Below are positions 1-14,097 of a DNA stretch of 64,000 nt, in pieces. This stretch comes from Brachypodius melanocephalos. Taxonomy: Eukaryota > Chordata > Aves > Passeriformes > Pycnonotidae. Each line of letters begins with the position of its first letter. Position 1 is the first letter of the stretch. The DNA lies in contig VZSR01003806.1 of assembly GCA_013398615.1 (NCBI GenBank), positions 2,253,094 to 2,317,093 on the forward strand. The letters are read 5' to 3'. Below the pieces are notes generated by a model. It did no database searches and was not told the DNA's origin. It worked only from the letters and a program-made list of their open reading frames with translations. Both the position numbers and the translations under genes were made by a program.

Positions 1-3000
1 CACACACTTGCATATATCTTGAAACTTTCCTTACTGGTCTCCAATCTACTCAAAGGGATCATCCCCACCATTCACAATATTTATTTTTCCTGCCCTGCTG
101 ACAAACAACGATTCCACAGGGAAATGCTCTGGGGAAGGTTGAACACTGAGTTGTGCCAGGTAGCAAAAGGCTCACACACACCACTATGCAGAACTCCTTA
201 GAGGTCAACAAAAACCACAGAGTGGGAAATAGCACTGAACAAAAGGAAACAATCCATTAATTAATACCACCAAAGCAGCATGTCAGAATCAAGCTACTAA
301 CTGTGATACAGGCCAGAAATTAAATTAGGTTTATCTGATGAGCAATATAGTAGTACAGTGAGGCATTATAATAATCATGGGAAGGTGGGGACATTTTTTT
401 TTTTCCTGACAGTAATTCCAGGAGAACAGATTGGTGTACTAAAGAAAATATTTTCTGAGATTCTCTGAAATGGTGTAGCACAATTAGACTTTATGCCAAA
501 AGATGGCATTGAGAAAGAAAAGGATAAGGAAAATGAGGATATCTAAGTGTCCTAGAGAAATTTATATCCTGATTTCTATTTTTTACAACACAAGAATTAG
601 GGAGTTCCTGCTGGAATGTGAAGACAGCATCACCTGGCATGTGATAATGTAAGATTTAATATTCTTTTTCTGTCTCTTTCGCTGGTCAAATATTTTTTCT
701 TCAGCTCACTATTCTTCCTTCTGTTTAAAAAAAAAATCCTCAGCCAGGCAAAAGTGCTTCTAACTGTGAATTTGTACTAAAAAAGCAACTATTAGAAACA
801 ACCTCAAATAGGAACACCTTTTCTAGATCTGTATTTGGCCAATAGTATTATGTGGTTTGCTGCTTGTTCTTAGTGTAGAGATTAAAGATTATGCCTTCTG
901 TAACCTGTTTCTTATCTGTTTCTCTGTCTTCATGCCGTATGGTCATATTGTCTGGTCTTCTAGGAACCATGATTCCATGTATTCCTGTGACAAATTAATT
1001 TTTGCAGAATACCACTTCAGTTCAACTACTTTTTCTTCCTTTTCCAGATATAGTGGAAATCTTTCAGCATCTTTATTATGGTGAGGGTTCCTGAAATACT
1101 GGAATTTATTTTATTCTCTCCTAAAGGAAAAGCAAAGAAGGAATTTAAAATGTTAGAATGAATTTCTTACTCTGGAGTTCACATTTCCAACACTTTACTG
1201 TCCTTTTCAAAACTTTAAAAGACTTTCAGCAGTGACTATTTGCCATGAACTAACTAAGCTTCATTCACCACAAATTAATTGCCACTCAAATAAATGTTGC
1301 TTTACATCCCATCAGAATCCTAGTGACACTCTGGCAGACATTAGGACAAACTGCTGCTATAGACAGCCAAATATCGCTACTAAGGCTTTCACAGATTTCC
1401 ACTGATAATCAGTGATGCAAATTAATATACTTTGTTCTTTTTCATAAAAACAGTAGAATTATACTAGTTAAAAATATACTGTATTTTCACCTCCTTTCGT
1501 GAAAACTTGCCGCTAAATGGCTCTTTGTTGGTTTCCATCTCTCAATTAATTAACTCTTTTATTTCAACTGTATAACCTAAATAGTTTAGGCAACATGTAA
1601 GCTTCTGTGCAATAGCACATTAGCTAATGCAACAGTAGGAAATTAAAAACATTAATATAAAACTGGAAATATTCACCACTAGCTGTGGTTTCACATGAGA
1701 CAAATATTCCTGCCTTCTTCTGCACTGCCCCTGGAACTTGGGAGTGCCTGCTGAACTGCAGTGTTTCAAGGACTTAAGTGCAGCTGAGGTCCTTTTTTCT
1801 GTATATAGAAGACAATTTTGTTGCCCTGGGGCAGTCTGGATGATTGGGTTAATTGACTCAGTTTTTTCCTTTTCCATATTGTTTCTATACTTGGAGACAG
1901 AAATAGATGGATTGTCGAACTCGATTGACAGGGATTTTTGGTACTCTCCTCTTCAAAAATTATTGGAGGCATTCTTCAGCTCATCATACTTAAAGAATCG
2001 CTTCAAACTAAAATGTGTAGAAATTATGAGGGTAGGTTTTCAACCCTTGAACTCATAGCAAAAAACAAGTGCATTTATTTATATATTTATTTAAAGAAAA
2101 TAAATCCCACTTAATTTCAAAGTGTTTATATCTATGATGTCCCAAAGCAATTAATTCTGTTTTAAATTTGTAACACTGGAGGAGACATTATTAAATAGGA
2201 AATAAGTACCTCAGGGTTGAGAGGAGTTGTTTGATAAAATTTACTCTCAAGGTACATAATTAATGAGAACTGAGCATCCTTCTCAGAAGTCAATGACTCA
2301 ATGAATTTTGTAAGCTACTCTCCTGGCAAAAAAGCCACTGCCTTTCCAGAGCCCAAATATATTACTATATATCAATGTCATCTATAAGCCTAGATATTAT
2401 CAGTTGACATTAAGGTATTTGTAGATTACTTTATGTCTATTAGACTTTCTGATTATTTAGATACTTAAGATTTTTTTTTTCATATCAAGGATACTGTTTC
2501 ATAGATATCATAGTGAGAGAATCCAGTCCCACAAAGTAGTTAACATCTCCCCCTGCAATTAAAGCAAGCCAAAATTGAAGCTCATGAGACCTCTGAGGAC
2601 TGGGCACAAACACCAGCAAGATAACTTTTTCCCCATTTACTGTCTAAATTCATGCAAACAAGATTCTCTTCTCTTGAGAGGACAGTTTCTAATTTAAAAC
2701 CTGATTATCATCTCATTAATTTTAGCCGGTAACTTAGCCTTACAAAAATTCTTACATAGTTCTTTATGTTTTTGTGTAGAAGGAAGAGAACAAAGGAAAC
2801 TATATTAAATTGGGAATTAGGGTTCATCACTGTCATTTGTAACAGTGTTTTCAGTTTTCACCTTTTCCCTTTTTTGTCCACTCTTCCTTGCCCCTCAAGA
2901 TTAAGATGCATTTATGCACCTAGCCTTCCTCTGTACCTATCTTTTCTGGGTGCAATCTAAAGAGGAAATATTTTCATCTCTGTAAATAATATAAACATAC

Positions 3001-3764
3001 ACACATATATATAAATATATATACATTCATACAAATAAACAATGTCAATATGTGAATTCCTACAATTTCAGTCCACCTTTCTTGACTTCACCCTTCAAAT
3101 GTACACTTCTCATCAGGCTGTATGTTAGGCAATGAATTATTTTCTTCCTTATTATACCACTACTAGGAAAAAAATCTGAATTCAGTTGTATGTATGTCTG
3201 TATGTACTTTTTGCCCAATACTGTTACCCAATGATCATAGTTTTTTTTTATGAAGCCTTTAAAAAATAACCACTGAGAGTGTGGTATTATTTAAAGTTCC
3301 ATATTAGGAGGGAAAAACCAGCAGAACAAACAGCATATTTGGCTGGGGTCATAGCTACCGCTATAGATTAAAGAAATTAGAAACGCCACCCTCACTCTAC
3401 AAGATTAATTCAGTAGGTGGCACTTCAGTTCATGTTTTTCAAGAAAAATATCAGGTTAGTAGAAATTCAAAACTGTTATAGGTCAACATAATAGCTGATA
3501 AAAGTCATACTTTGCCCCTGGACTTTCCCATGAGCTGCTGGCATTTGTTGCCTTTCCTGAAACACCCAACAAGAACCTAAACCTGAACATTACCTTTCCT
3601 TTTGCTTGTATAGAGATAGGCAATGCAGGAATTCAGCTCTGACAAAGAGTAAAATCATGCTGTCTTCAGCTTTGCAGTCAGGATTATCTCTCCCTGGAAT
3701 GGAGAAAACAGATACAAGGAATGGTGGAAGTCTGTAGCTTCAGCTGAGTGAGATCACAGTGCTC
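1..3764. other. AT-rich spacer, no gene seen
   Basis: Plain AT-rich DNA with many stop codons in all frames. The longest open frame (106 codons at 1738-2058, plus strand) has a low-complexity, aromatic-rich translation and no recognised domain. The only structured element is a short AT/CA microsatellite near 2992-3029. No clear transposon, RNA gene or splice-flanked exon could be recognised. Confidence 0.6.
2992..3029. repeat. AT/CA-rich microsatellite
   Basis: Alternating purine-pyrimidine tract built from CA and TA dinucleotides, ending in an AT-rich run. It is likely length-variable. Confidence 0.7.
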
Positions 3765-4045
3765 AGCTCAGAGACACCCTGTCTTGTTTGAAATATCTTC
3801 CTCTCTGGGCAACCTGTGACAGGGTTTGGCCAATCTCACGATGAAAATGCCTTTCCTCCTCTATGTCAAAGCTTTTTCTGCTGCCCCTTCCCATCACCAT
3901 GCAACACAGTGAAGAGTCTGTTTTCACCACGTCCCTCCTTGTATTGGATAGTTCCAGGCAATAGAGTAAAATCTTCTTCTTCAGACTGAGCAAACCCAGA
4001 TCTCAGAACCTCTCCTGTGCTCCCCAGATGGATTGGTGTTGGATG
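3765..4045 (-). mobile_element. CR1 LINE fragment, old, antisense
   Basis: Read on the minus strand this resembles the 3' third of a CR1 non-LTR retrotransposon. Landmarks on the plus strand, in the order expected for an inverted copy, are CTCTCTGGGCAACCTGT, then a TTTGGCCAATCTCAC motif, a CTGCCCCTTCCCATCACCA block, TGAAGAGTCTG, and CTTCAGACTGAGCAAACCC. The last is a decayed form of the usual 'CAGGCTGAACA' motif. The terminal 8-bp repeats are missing, so both ends are truncated or eroded. The divergence suggests an old insertion. Confidence 0.65.
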
Positions 4046-4062
4046 TCTTGGTGTTGGATGTC
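4033..4062. repeat. Perfect 15-bp tandem duplication
   Basis: The unit TTGGTGTTGGATGTC occurs twice with no mismatch, at 4033-4047 and 4048-4062, right at the inner end of the CR1 fragment. It is probably a replication-slippage duplication. Confidence 0.85.
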
Positions 4063-7000
4063 TCGTAACAAGCCAACATGACAGAAGGGTCTTTACCCCA
4101 CCATTTGTATGGCTCATGTACTCTGGCACAACTAAAGACTCTGAAGTTAAAATCTAACAGTTTACCTCAGGATAAAGGACAAAATAGAGAGAGACTGAAG
4201 AATCTGCTTTTCCAGCAGATTCTATGCTATAAACCATGTGGTCATTGCTGCACAGTTTCTTCCTTGTGGATGTCAGGGTCTCTTCATTAGTGCATACCCA
4301 TAACAAAAATTGCTTTTCACATTTTTTATCTAATTAATTACAAAATAAACAAACATTATCAACCGAAAGCAAAAGATAAAATTTATTTAACTTGTAATAT
4401 CTGATAAGCAAAACTTCAGGCTGTAATGTTCAGTTACAGATTAGTAACTGATTCTGATTTCTGTCTTCATGACTACTATTGGGTATCTTATACTTTTATT
4501 AGCTATAGGAAAACAGGTTTTTCACTTGCATGTCTATGTAATAAGAGATAAAGTTACTCAGTATAATAAAAAGGTTGTATTTTACCATTTTAATAGTTAA
4601 ATAATTACATTTATAGATTGTCTTGAGCATGAATCCGTTTAACAAAATGTGAGTGGCATGATGGTGGCTTGAACATTTAATGGAGCAATATGTATGTGAG
4701 AGGGAGCTGACAAAAATATCAATGACACAGATGATACCTTATCATGGTTTAGTGAATTAGATAATTCCCTTTCATATCACTTGCATCTAGTTTCCAGTGT
4801 TAAATATTCCTTTTCACACAGTGCTACAGAAGCAAGGATCATCCACAGCCCGGAGCAGTCCACAATCTCTCTTATATGTGGGTTAACCAAAATTATTACT
4901 ATCAAGTGCATTTGCTGGTTTTTGTAACAGCTCTTTGTTGCAGAGGGAACCCTGCTGGAATGGAAGAGATAGGTTAATGGGGAAAATGAAATGGCTCTTT
5001 ACTGCTCTGTCATCTGTGCCTGCTGAGTCCTGCTGTTTCAGCTCACTAGCCAGGTTGGGATGACCTCCGCAGCTGATGCAGGGGAAGGGGAAAAAGCTGA
5101 GTAAGAGCAAAGGGAGATAAGGGCATATCACAAAATGGAAGCCAATTCACCTTGTTTAAAAGAATGATGTGGAGAGTAGTGCAGATTGTATTATGGATGG
5201 AAGTAGTTGTTTGGGAGCAAGAAGCCTTGGGGGGCAAGATCCTTGCCTTGCCTTAAAATCTTAACTCCTTTAAAGTGACAAATAGTTTGTTTTTCTCTAA
5301 GTTGGTAGACCTTTCAGAGCATTTAGCAATCTTTTTGTAATTATTTACATCATCAGATCACATTGAGTGAGAAGCATTCATGACAGGGCTCCAAAGAGGA
5401 TCCAGTTACTTACAGTTATTTCAACTTACCATACAGAGAGGCTTGTAAATAAAAACTTCTGATATCACTCCTTTACATGTTAAAATATGCCTTGAAATAA
5501 ATGCATGACCTTAAAGCACCATTACAAGCCTAAGTGCCCTGTGTATTTTTACAGGTTTGCACAGTAATTTGGAAAAATTATTCTGACGTATTTTTTGTTG
5601 GCCTGGGTGGAAATGTTACAGCTGATCCTGGTGATGCAGAGAGGTCAAGTGCTGATTAACCTGTTCCTTTGTTGTTCATGTCTACCTAGATTAAACTAGG
5701 TCCCTGAATATGCTCATTTAAATTGCAGGTGGCATGTCGCTGTGTTGAAGAGCATCTAGGGCAGAGTGGACACAAATCACTTCTACCATGCAAGACACCC
5801 CCAGAGAGGTGAAACTTGACACTACAGTCACATGGCCTTAAAAAGCCAGACCCCAAATCACAGCTTAGAATACATTGCTGTAATGGATATGCCTGAAATT
5901 GCCTGCAAATGTTGATTGACCAAGCCATACTGCTTGTAAGACTGAGAGATTCAACTGCAGTTATAATTCTTATTTTTCTGGATTACTCTCTACTAGTTAA
6001 AAGGTGCATGGTTTGATTTTTTTTTTAATTTTTTAAAATATATTGTTTGTCCATCCTATTAATATGATGTATCAGCTTCTTCATTATCACAGCAGTGAAG
6101 TGCTTCATAATCTCTAAAACATTTAACCTCAGAACACACTTAAAAAGCAGACCATTGTCTTCATTCTTAAGGAAACTGCAAAGTGGAGTTTACATGTAGA
6201 AATTACTTCAGGGAGTTATACCAGTACAAAAATTTAACAGATTTGTCTTGAGACTCAGATTAGTTGATCATCATTTGTTTCTTTTCTCAAAAATGTTAGG
6301 TAACTGATAGGAGAATAAAACCCCAACACCTCAAAAAAATTGCAACGAGGTGGTGATAATAGATTTTACAGATACTAGTATTTTCTTCTGTTGATGGCTT
6401 ATGTATATGAAATTATGTACACTGTGATTCACAAGGAAATAATTTGAAGTGAAATTGATTAAATTATTCAATTTAGTATCTCAGTGACACCAAAATCTTG
6501 TAGATTGCTGGATCAAAATTTATGTTCTGGGCATGTTAATTTGGAGCTTGCTATCTAAAGATTTACAATTAGGAAGTACTTTTTATTGCAGATAATCTGA
6601 AAGACTTCCATTTAACTATGCATTATTACTGACCTCTTACTCAGAACAACTTTCACAATATCCTACTAGGTTTTTGGGGTTTTGTTGTTTTTTTTTTTTA
6701 ACAGTGGCTTTCTAACTGCACAGAAAATTTTCCAGAGTGTATTCTGTCTGCCCTGTGCGTGATAGTTTTGTGAAGGTATATTGCTGAAATAAACATGTGC
6801 AAATACAGGCTTCTTAAAGGCATGATGACCTTTTACATCGGATTTCAGTAAATTAAAATTTTAAACCCCAAATCCAAATAGCTATCTCTTCGGTATTTTA
6901 TGTACTTAAAAAAATTTCAAAACTAATATCAGAACAAAATCAGGTTGACCTGAAAATATGTTATGCACATATGAATGGGATTATAAATGTTATACCAAAA

Positions 7001-8249
7001 AAAGGGATCAATTTCTATGCCTAAGTGTGAGGTAAATTATCATCCTCATCTTACCTCTTTCACAGCAATAAATAAACACGTCTAGTGCTGAAGATCTTGC
7101 CTGGGCACAGAATTATTACAAAGTCTTGCACTATAAGAGCCCAGCCACTACAGTTACAGTGTAAGATCCATGAAAAAGACATCACCAGTCTCAGAAATAG
7201 ACAGAATTTAAACTTAACATTTTTGTATCTTTGAAGAGCAATGATTCCATTTTTTCCTGAGTCCTATTGAAAGTGATATGAGGACTGAATGCAAATCTGG
7301 TTTCGGAAATGGCTGCAGTTGATTAAGTAACACTGAAATCAGACACATCTCTGGTACAATTCTAAGTATTTTCTAATTCAGGAGAAAATAAAATGAGATT
7401 ACTATCATATTTACACATATACATATATACATATATATATATGATGCAATTACTTTTGTCATGAAATAATTTTACATGCTTTGGCTTAAAGTTGCGAGAT
7501 TTTAAAGGAAGTTGAAAAATTAATAAATGTATGATTTAATGATGCTCAATTTAGTCACGAGAGCAATGCAAAAGAAGTCAAGGATCTAAAACCAAAATGC
7601 TGCATGGATGAGGTTGTCTGTCTTGGCCAATCCATTTTTAGGTAGCAGTAGTATTAAAGTAAATCAAATGCTTATCTGAGTTTCCTGGTATACTTATATA
7701 ATATGACTCTGTATATATCAGCTGAAGAGCAAAGCAATCAAACTGTTTTGAAATACTTAAGGCACAGTAAGGAGATGAGTAATGGCCAGTGGGGATTTGT
7801 TATGAACCAAATATGTCAACCCAGTCAGATGTCCTCCTGTGACAGTCTTCCAGCCCTTTTGGATAAAGCCAAAAGTAAGCAAGATATGTCTTGAATATAA
7901 TAAAGCTTTTTGATATTTTTTCAGATGACATTCTTATGAATAACTAAGTGAAAGGATTAGAAGGTGTACACAAACCATTTGGAGAACTGTACCCCGTAGG
8001 ATCTGTATGCTGTGTGAGATCCTAAAGAGATCAACTCTGGCTTTTGGGAATAAACAAACATTCAGTGTAGTAGAGACACATTTTTTAATGATACCAGTAA
8101 ATTTGCACCGAATTCAGTGTTGTTCTAACAAATTAGAAGGCTGTTCTGTGTAAAACCGTGGTGCTACTCAGTGGGGTTATGTACAAGGATCCTAGTCAGA
8201 AGCAGTTAAACAAATACACAAACACGAACAACTGACCAGTTGTTCTTAC
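4063..8249. other. AT-rich spacer, no gene seen
   Basis: No open frame over about 82 codons and no recognised domain. Short homopolymer runs and one TA-rich microsatellite (7411-7442) are the only structured features. Short ORFs near 4078-4290, 5686-5928 and 7703-7894 look like chance frames. Confidence 0.6.
7411..7442. repeat. TA/CA microsatellite
   Basis: Alternating TA and CATA units in AT-rich DNA. It has no associated gene. Confidence 0.7.
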
Positions 8250-8950
8250 AGACTGGAGGCAAGAGCTGGAGGGCAGCACCTTGGAATGGAACCTGGAGAT
8301 CCTGGTCAATGACAAGTTGAACATGAGTCAGCAGTGCCCTGGCAGCCAGGAGGGACAGCTCTGTCCTGGGGGGCATCAGGGACAGCATCACCAGCTGGGC
8401 AAGGGAGGGGATTGTGCTGCTCTGCTCTGCACTGGGGCAGCCTCACCTCCAGTGCTGGGGCCAGTTTTGCGTACCACAATACAAGAAAGATGTTAAACTA
8501 TTAGACAGTGCCCAAAGGAAGGCTGTGAAGGTGACCAGGGGTCTAGAGGGGAAGCTGTATGAGGAGCAGCTGAGGTTACTTGGTGTGTTCAGCCTGCAGG
8601 AGACTGAGGGGAGACCTCACTGCAGTTACAGCTTCTGGTGAGGGGAAGAGGAGGGGCAGGCACTGATCTCTGTTCTGTGGTGACAGGACCCAAGGGAATG
8701 GGCTGAAGTTGTGTCAGGGGAGATTTAGGTTAGATGTTAGGAAAAGTTTTTTCACCCAGAGGGTAGCTGAGCACCGGAACAGGCTCCCCAGGGAAGTGGT
8801 CACAGCACCAAGACTGACAGAGCTCAAGAAACCTTTGGACAACCATCTTGGGCACATGGTGTGACAATTAGGGCTGTCCTGTGCAGGGCCAGGAACTGAA
8901 TTTCAGTGAGTGTTGGGGGTCTCTTCCAATTCAGGACATTCTACGGTTCT
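8250..8950 (+). mobile_element. CR1 LINE 3' fragment, sense strand
   Basis: This is the 3' end of a CR1 retrotransposon. One frame still shows the C-terminal part of the CR1 reverse-transcriptase ORF: residues DKLNMSQQC near 8310-8338 match the conserved stretch in CR1 proteins. Downstream are the untranslated landmarks AGATTTAGGTTAGATGTTAG (about 8723), a CAGGCTCCCCAGGGAAGTGG block, and an end near 8940-8950 (ATTCTACGGTTCT) that resembles the terminal 8-bp ATTCTATG repeats. The 5' part is missing, as is normal for CR1. Frameshifts and stops break the reading frame, so it is dead. Two apparent ORFs inside it (8281-8496, 8414-8641) are remnants of this element, not host genes. Confidence 0.88.
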
Positions 8951-9404
8951 TTGACCAGGACTCATGCAGAAAAATAGTTCTAGATCTAGTGGAGCAAAAG
9001 ATGTGTCTGAACTAGACACATTATGCAAAAAACCACACAAAGTGGACAATTTCCTTAATACCATTCTAGGTTGTGTGGTCTACTTGTTTATCCCACAGAG
9101 TACATGAAGCAAGACAATGCTTTTACTGATTAAAGTGAAAGGAAAAGGGTATTCCAGGAAAGATGTAGGTTTCTTAAGTCATGAGCAAAGACAATATTCA
9201 AGATGTCTTGAAAATGTGATCTATGATAGAAAATGGAATTAATTTCTTTTGTTTAGCATCAAGAAGGGAAGAGGGTAGGAAATAGGGCAATAGATTTCAA
9301 GCATGTAAAAACAACCAAAAAAGATTACTGCAGAGGGAAAAGAATAATCTCTTCATCATGATCATGACGAATAGGACAAAATTCATAGGTACATATTTCA
9401 GTAA

Positions 9405-9590
9405 GAAAGATCTAGGTTAGATATGAAGGAAAATATTATAATAAGAAGTATAGTGAAGCACTGGGATGGATTGCCTGGCATTTCCAGAACTGGATATCTT
9501 TATTAACAGGTTGGCAAAACATCTATCAGGGTGACACAACACATAGTTAATCTGGCCTTGAACAGATGGGTGGACTGAGTGAAATATTGA
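9405..9590 (+). mobile_element. CR1 LINE 3' remnant, degraded
   Basis: A decayed copy of the CR1 3' region in the same orientation as the copy at 8250. It keeps the order GATCTAGGTTAGATAT, then GTGAAGCACTGGGATGGATTG, CTGGCCTTGAACAG and GGGTGGACTGAGTGA, which parallels the consensus order ending in '...GGTTGGACTAGATGA'. The terminal repeats are not visible. It is more diverged than its neighbour, so it probably inserted earlier. Confidence 0.65.
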
Positions 9591-10458
9591 AATTCTCAAA
9601 CTTCTGATTGAGTGCTTTGATTATTCAGTTGTGGATTATTGTCTGGCCTACGACTTATTTAAAATAATATTGTCTCTAACTCATCCACACAGTTTAATCA
9701 TGACTTTCATTTGACTATAAAACTCTTTGGCTGCTTTTTTTGCTTTTTTTTCTGAAGCATTACTCTGGTTAATCTGTACGGCAATGCCTGCTTGCTACAA
9801 CTTTTCTATTTGTTACATTCTCCATAAAATTCCACCCTGTATTTGAACTTCTGGAAATGACTGTAATTCAGCTGTTAAGAACAAAAATATTATTTTATTT
9901 ATTTTATATTCATTTGTACCTGTCTTTATTTTAAAATTGTTTTAACATAATCAACATGAATACATCAGATTTCTCACATAATTTTGCATCTGGTCAACAT
10001 CATATTTATTTGCTTCCCCTCCTTTTTTCACAATTCCTTAAAATTTCTCACACTTTTTGGCTCTTGTCTTCCTCAAAAATTGTGAAATGTTCAATTTTTT
10101 TAAATCTTACTCCAGATTTTATATAATTCCTCAATGATTATATTCACAAACATGATTTTATGTTGATAAACTAGAAAAATCACAAAATTTCACAACACTT
10201 CACATTGTCATCTTAGTTCCTTATTAGTCTTTCCCTCTTTTTTATCAAGATATTTCCTTTTAAACATAAAACTCAATATTTTCACTGTTTTCTCTATTAT
10301 GCACAATATCATAGTCAACTTGGAACTGCCATACTGTGAATTTCTGATTTCTGTTGGTCATCAAGTCAGTGAGAATAGCTCAGCTTTACCAAGAGTCAAG
10401 AACACTCAAATAACCATCCTCCTAGACTTATATACAATCTGCTCCTTACACATACCTT

Positions 10459-10540
10459 TGCTTTTTTGTTTTTTTGGAGTTTGGGGCTGGTTTTGTTTGT
10501 TTGGTTTGGTTTTTTTGTTTGGTTTGGTTTGGCTTTTTTG
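10459..10540. repeat. G/T-rich simple repeat (TTTGG/TTTGT)n
   Basis: The plus strand is almost entirely T and G, built from TTTGG, TTTG and longer T runs. It is a low-complexity tract that inflates minus-strand frames with KPNQTKK-like translations. Confidence 0.8.
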
Positions 10541-10738
10541 AGATACGCAGCATTGAATAGAAAAGAATTGGACTGAGTTTTCAATGAATAATTAACAGAA
10601 CTAGTAGAATTAGCCACCAATCCCAATTGCATTAAGACAGCTACATAATGTATAATGCAAACTCTAATAGGCACGACACCAGAAAAATTACAAGATTTCA
10701 ATCTCTTTGCCTTTACTATAACATCTATATAGAACTGT

Positions 10739-10755
10739 AAAAAAAAAAAAAAAAG
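10739..10755. repeat. Poly-A run, 17 bp
   Basis: Uninterrupted A homopolymer. No retrocopy is recognised upstream. Confidence 0.8.
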
Positions 10756-13639
10756 CATTTTTTCCTCCATCAAATCTTTTTCAAGTGGGTTTCTGTGTAA
10801 AGAACAAAAATTTCCTCACATTATTCATTATGTGTATAAGTGGCATGTCACTAGAAGATGTGCAGTTCCCATAGAAGGCAACAGAGTAGGTTCCTCCTTT
10901 GGTATATTGACACCAGTGTTTTCTTCACATTTTCAAATGATGGATTCAGAATAGCAGCTGAGAATGGCAGGAGATTTTATACTCTCCATACTCTTTATCA
11001 ATTTTGATAGGACTATGACATGCTGTATGAAATATAAACGATTCAGTGCAGGCAAACTACAGTCTATAATGGTGCACAGGAATGCCATTTGAAACTGACA
11101 GATAAGAAGAAAGTCTTCCCATGGAGAAAATTTGAGAGCATCTTAGCATTGTTCAGGCAGAAAAAAAAATCATTTGTTTTCTTTTACTTTTATCTTTTTC
11201 TCCAGAGTGCGTTCCCATTACTGGAAAAACAAAATCTAAACTTAACTATATGATTAAGTGGAGTGAGGTTTTGTGCCCAGAAAACATCTGAAATCGGTGG
11301 AAAAAATATTCTTTGATTTTGTAAAGACCAAAACAATGAATAATTGTTTAATAGTTTCTCTAAATTTAAAAAAAAACCCCTTGATGAATCAATGCTTATC
11401 TCATCAAATGTGTTTCGCGTATCATCTGATTTCCTTCTAGCAAGGTATTGTCTCTGTTTTCCCTTTGAAATTTGAGAACTGACAGTCTGAGACAAAATTT
11501 GAGTCATTTTTTGCTTAGACTATGAAAATTATAAATTGAGTTTTATCAATTAAATGTACATCTTCTAACCATAATTTTATTTCATTGTCTCTGATAAGAC
11601 AAACTCTATGACATGGTATTATTTTATTTGTGTGAAGATGATGAAGTAATATATTTTATAAACATATATTGTAAAACAGCAACTAACACATACAGTGTTC
11701 ATCTGCTATATCACTTCAGTGCAAAATTAGTGCAAGTAGAAACCAAATCAATTCTGCCACGTTCTCTCATTTTAAAATTATCAGACAATTCAATTACTGC
11801 AGATTTTCAAATATAAAAACAAATTATTGCACAGTCCTTCAAAGTAGGGGTGAAAGTTCTAATGAGTAACATATTCAGACTCAACTTCGTGCTCGTATAT
11901 TCTAATGTTCTAATGTTGACTCCACCTTGCATAAACACCACTGAAAAACAAGAAGGTGTTAAAAGAAATCTGAGGTTTGTCTGAGCCTAGGTCCAATCAG
12001 TCTATATTCACATACAATACTTTACTTTTTTAATGTTATCTTCCTCCACCAATTTTTTAAATTATACAATTATCATTGTTCAAGTACTCTGCCTCTGAGT
12101 GAGTTACGGACAATTTTTTAAAATTAAATTTGCATACAAATGTCACATCACACCTTCTTTTGCACAACTCAGTGACAGAATATTTTTCCAGATTCTTAAC
12201 TAAATTGATGTTCAATGGCATATTTCATCTGCTAGGTGAGCAGATGGGAAAAGGTTGCAAGTTTAATTGAGATTGAAAAAATATATAATTATGCAAATGT
12301 ATTTATGTAATGTAAAATTAAAATAGAAAAACAGGATATAAGGGTGAAGAAAGAGAAGTTTGAATGAAGCTAGAAAATGTCATTTTTTGAATAAAGTTTC
12401 CTTTGACCAATATTTCAGAACCTCCCTATGCATCATGTGCATTAACAGAGTTTGCCTGTTGTCTTGGTTGGAATAGTTTGATACGAATAAGGATTTTCCA
12501 TCAGGCAGTTGTGGTAGCAGATAAGGAAGGATACACTGGAACTGGAAGCCACTGTAATTTTCAGGGCTTTGAGACAGAAATATTTCTTTAACTGAAAATG
12601 GCTTTCCTTCTGCCTATGAAAGTCATGTTCTCTCCTCACCTCCCTCCCCTTTCCTCCACTGTTAAATGACTGGGACCAGAGAATATTGATCCATTATTTA
12701 ACTTTGGTTAATGGAGTGGAAACAGAAATATTAGTAAGCAAATACTGGAGATGTGAACACAAAAATAACAATTTAAATTTTGGTTTTAATGTTCAAATCT
12801 GTGAAAGAGACTGCATTAACAGGGGTGGAATCCCTCTGACTACTGTAAGAACCTACCCAGACTTAGGGTGAACATTTCTAAATGTGATAAATTCTATTTC
12901 TCATTAATCTTATCCCCACAATCACAGAGATAGGAATCACCAGTGACAAATCTTTTGAGTGGTCAAACCTTCTCTTGTATTTCAAGTGACAGAGAATTTC
13001 TGATTCATATGCCCAAATCTTTCCTGCAGGGACACCATACACAATGCCTACACAACTGCATCAGTTGCAATTATTATTGTTTTGTCTATTTTTTTCTATA
13101 TTAGTTTCTGCTTTTTTATAATGTGTATATAAATGCAAGATAGATTTAACATTTACCTTTTGATTGATTTTTTTGCCACCATGTATTTTACCCATTTAAA
13201 ATATATTAGCTAATTATATGTGTGTGATGGTATTTAAGATGCAAAGATCTCTTTATTTGGTTGATAGTAATTAATTAGTTTTCACTTGAGTGTTTTTCTA
13301 GCTGTGATATTATGAGATGTTCAAAATAATAATTGATAGATTTGGTTAAGTATATTTCACTAATTAGGGTGCTCTGGGGATTTGTAATTGATTTAATTGA
13401 AGTTGAATGAGATGGTAGATATATGGGTAGCATATAAAATTGAACACATGAGACTGTGGGAGACAGATATTTGGAAACAGAATAACTGGCTGAGAAATTA
13501 TGTTTTAGCTGTTGACTGTTCAAGGACTTGATCACAAACAAAAGATATTTTCCCTAAATTTTGCATTACATGTTAAATTACAAAATGATATTATGTAGGA
13601 GTGTATTTTAATAGGTAAACTTTTTTCTATATGGACACT

Positions 13640-13715
13640 TGCATATATATATTGTGTGTATATAGATGTATGTAAATATGTAAACACACATATATACAAT
13701 CTACATACATATCTA
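13640..13715. repeat. TA/TG/CA microsatellite cluster
   Basis: Imperfect alternating dinucleotide DNA (TATA, TGTGTATA, ACATACATAT). Confidence 0.65.
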
Positions 13716-14097
13716 TTTATAAGCATATAACTTTTGACTATCTGGTCTCTTTCTTGTTTTTACTTTGTGTAGGAATATTCTCACATGTACAAATCTATTC
13801 AAACATGCATATATCATTTCTGCAATTTATATATACCCAGAAGGTAATGAAGGCAAGGCAGATAACTTCTTTTCAGAGAATGAGTAAGAAGAAAAGTGAT
13901 AGCACAAATTTGACAAAGAGGACCAAATATTAAGTATATTAAAAAAAAATCTGAGGGGTTTATGAAAAGAACAAAGAGGACTGGACTCAGAGCTGCATGC
14001 CAAGTATTGCTCAGCCACATGGACCAGGGGAAACAATATGAACTTGATTGATCTTTTGTCAGTCGATGTTGTTGTATCTCCTCTCACCAGAGTTGCT

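Larger units (their letters stand above)
9591..14097. other. AT-rich spacer with T-rich stretches, no gene seen
   Basis: Very AT-rich. The stretch 9880-10290 is notably T-rich on the plus strand. Open frames are short (the largest is 125 codons on the minus strand at 10396-10773, part of which translates a T/G microsatellite into lysine/asparagine/threonine repeats). No exon, RNA gene or well-preserved transposon was recognised. Confidence 0.55.

Noticed and set aside
10396..10773. 125-codon minus-strand frame
   Set aside because: A large part translates the G/T microsatellite at 10459-10540 and the poly-A run. No domain is seen.
13640..13715. Possible CRISPR-like or satellite array
   Set aside because: It is an imperfect dinucleotide microsatellite without regularly spaced unique spacers, and the genome is a vertebrate's.
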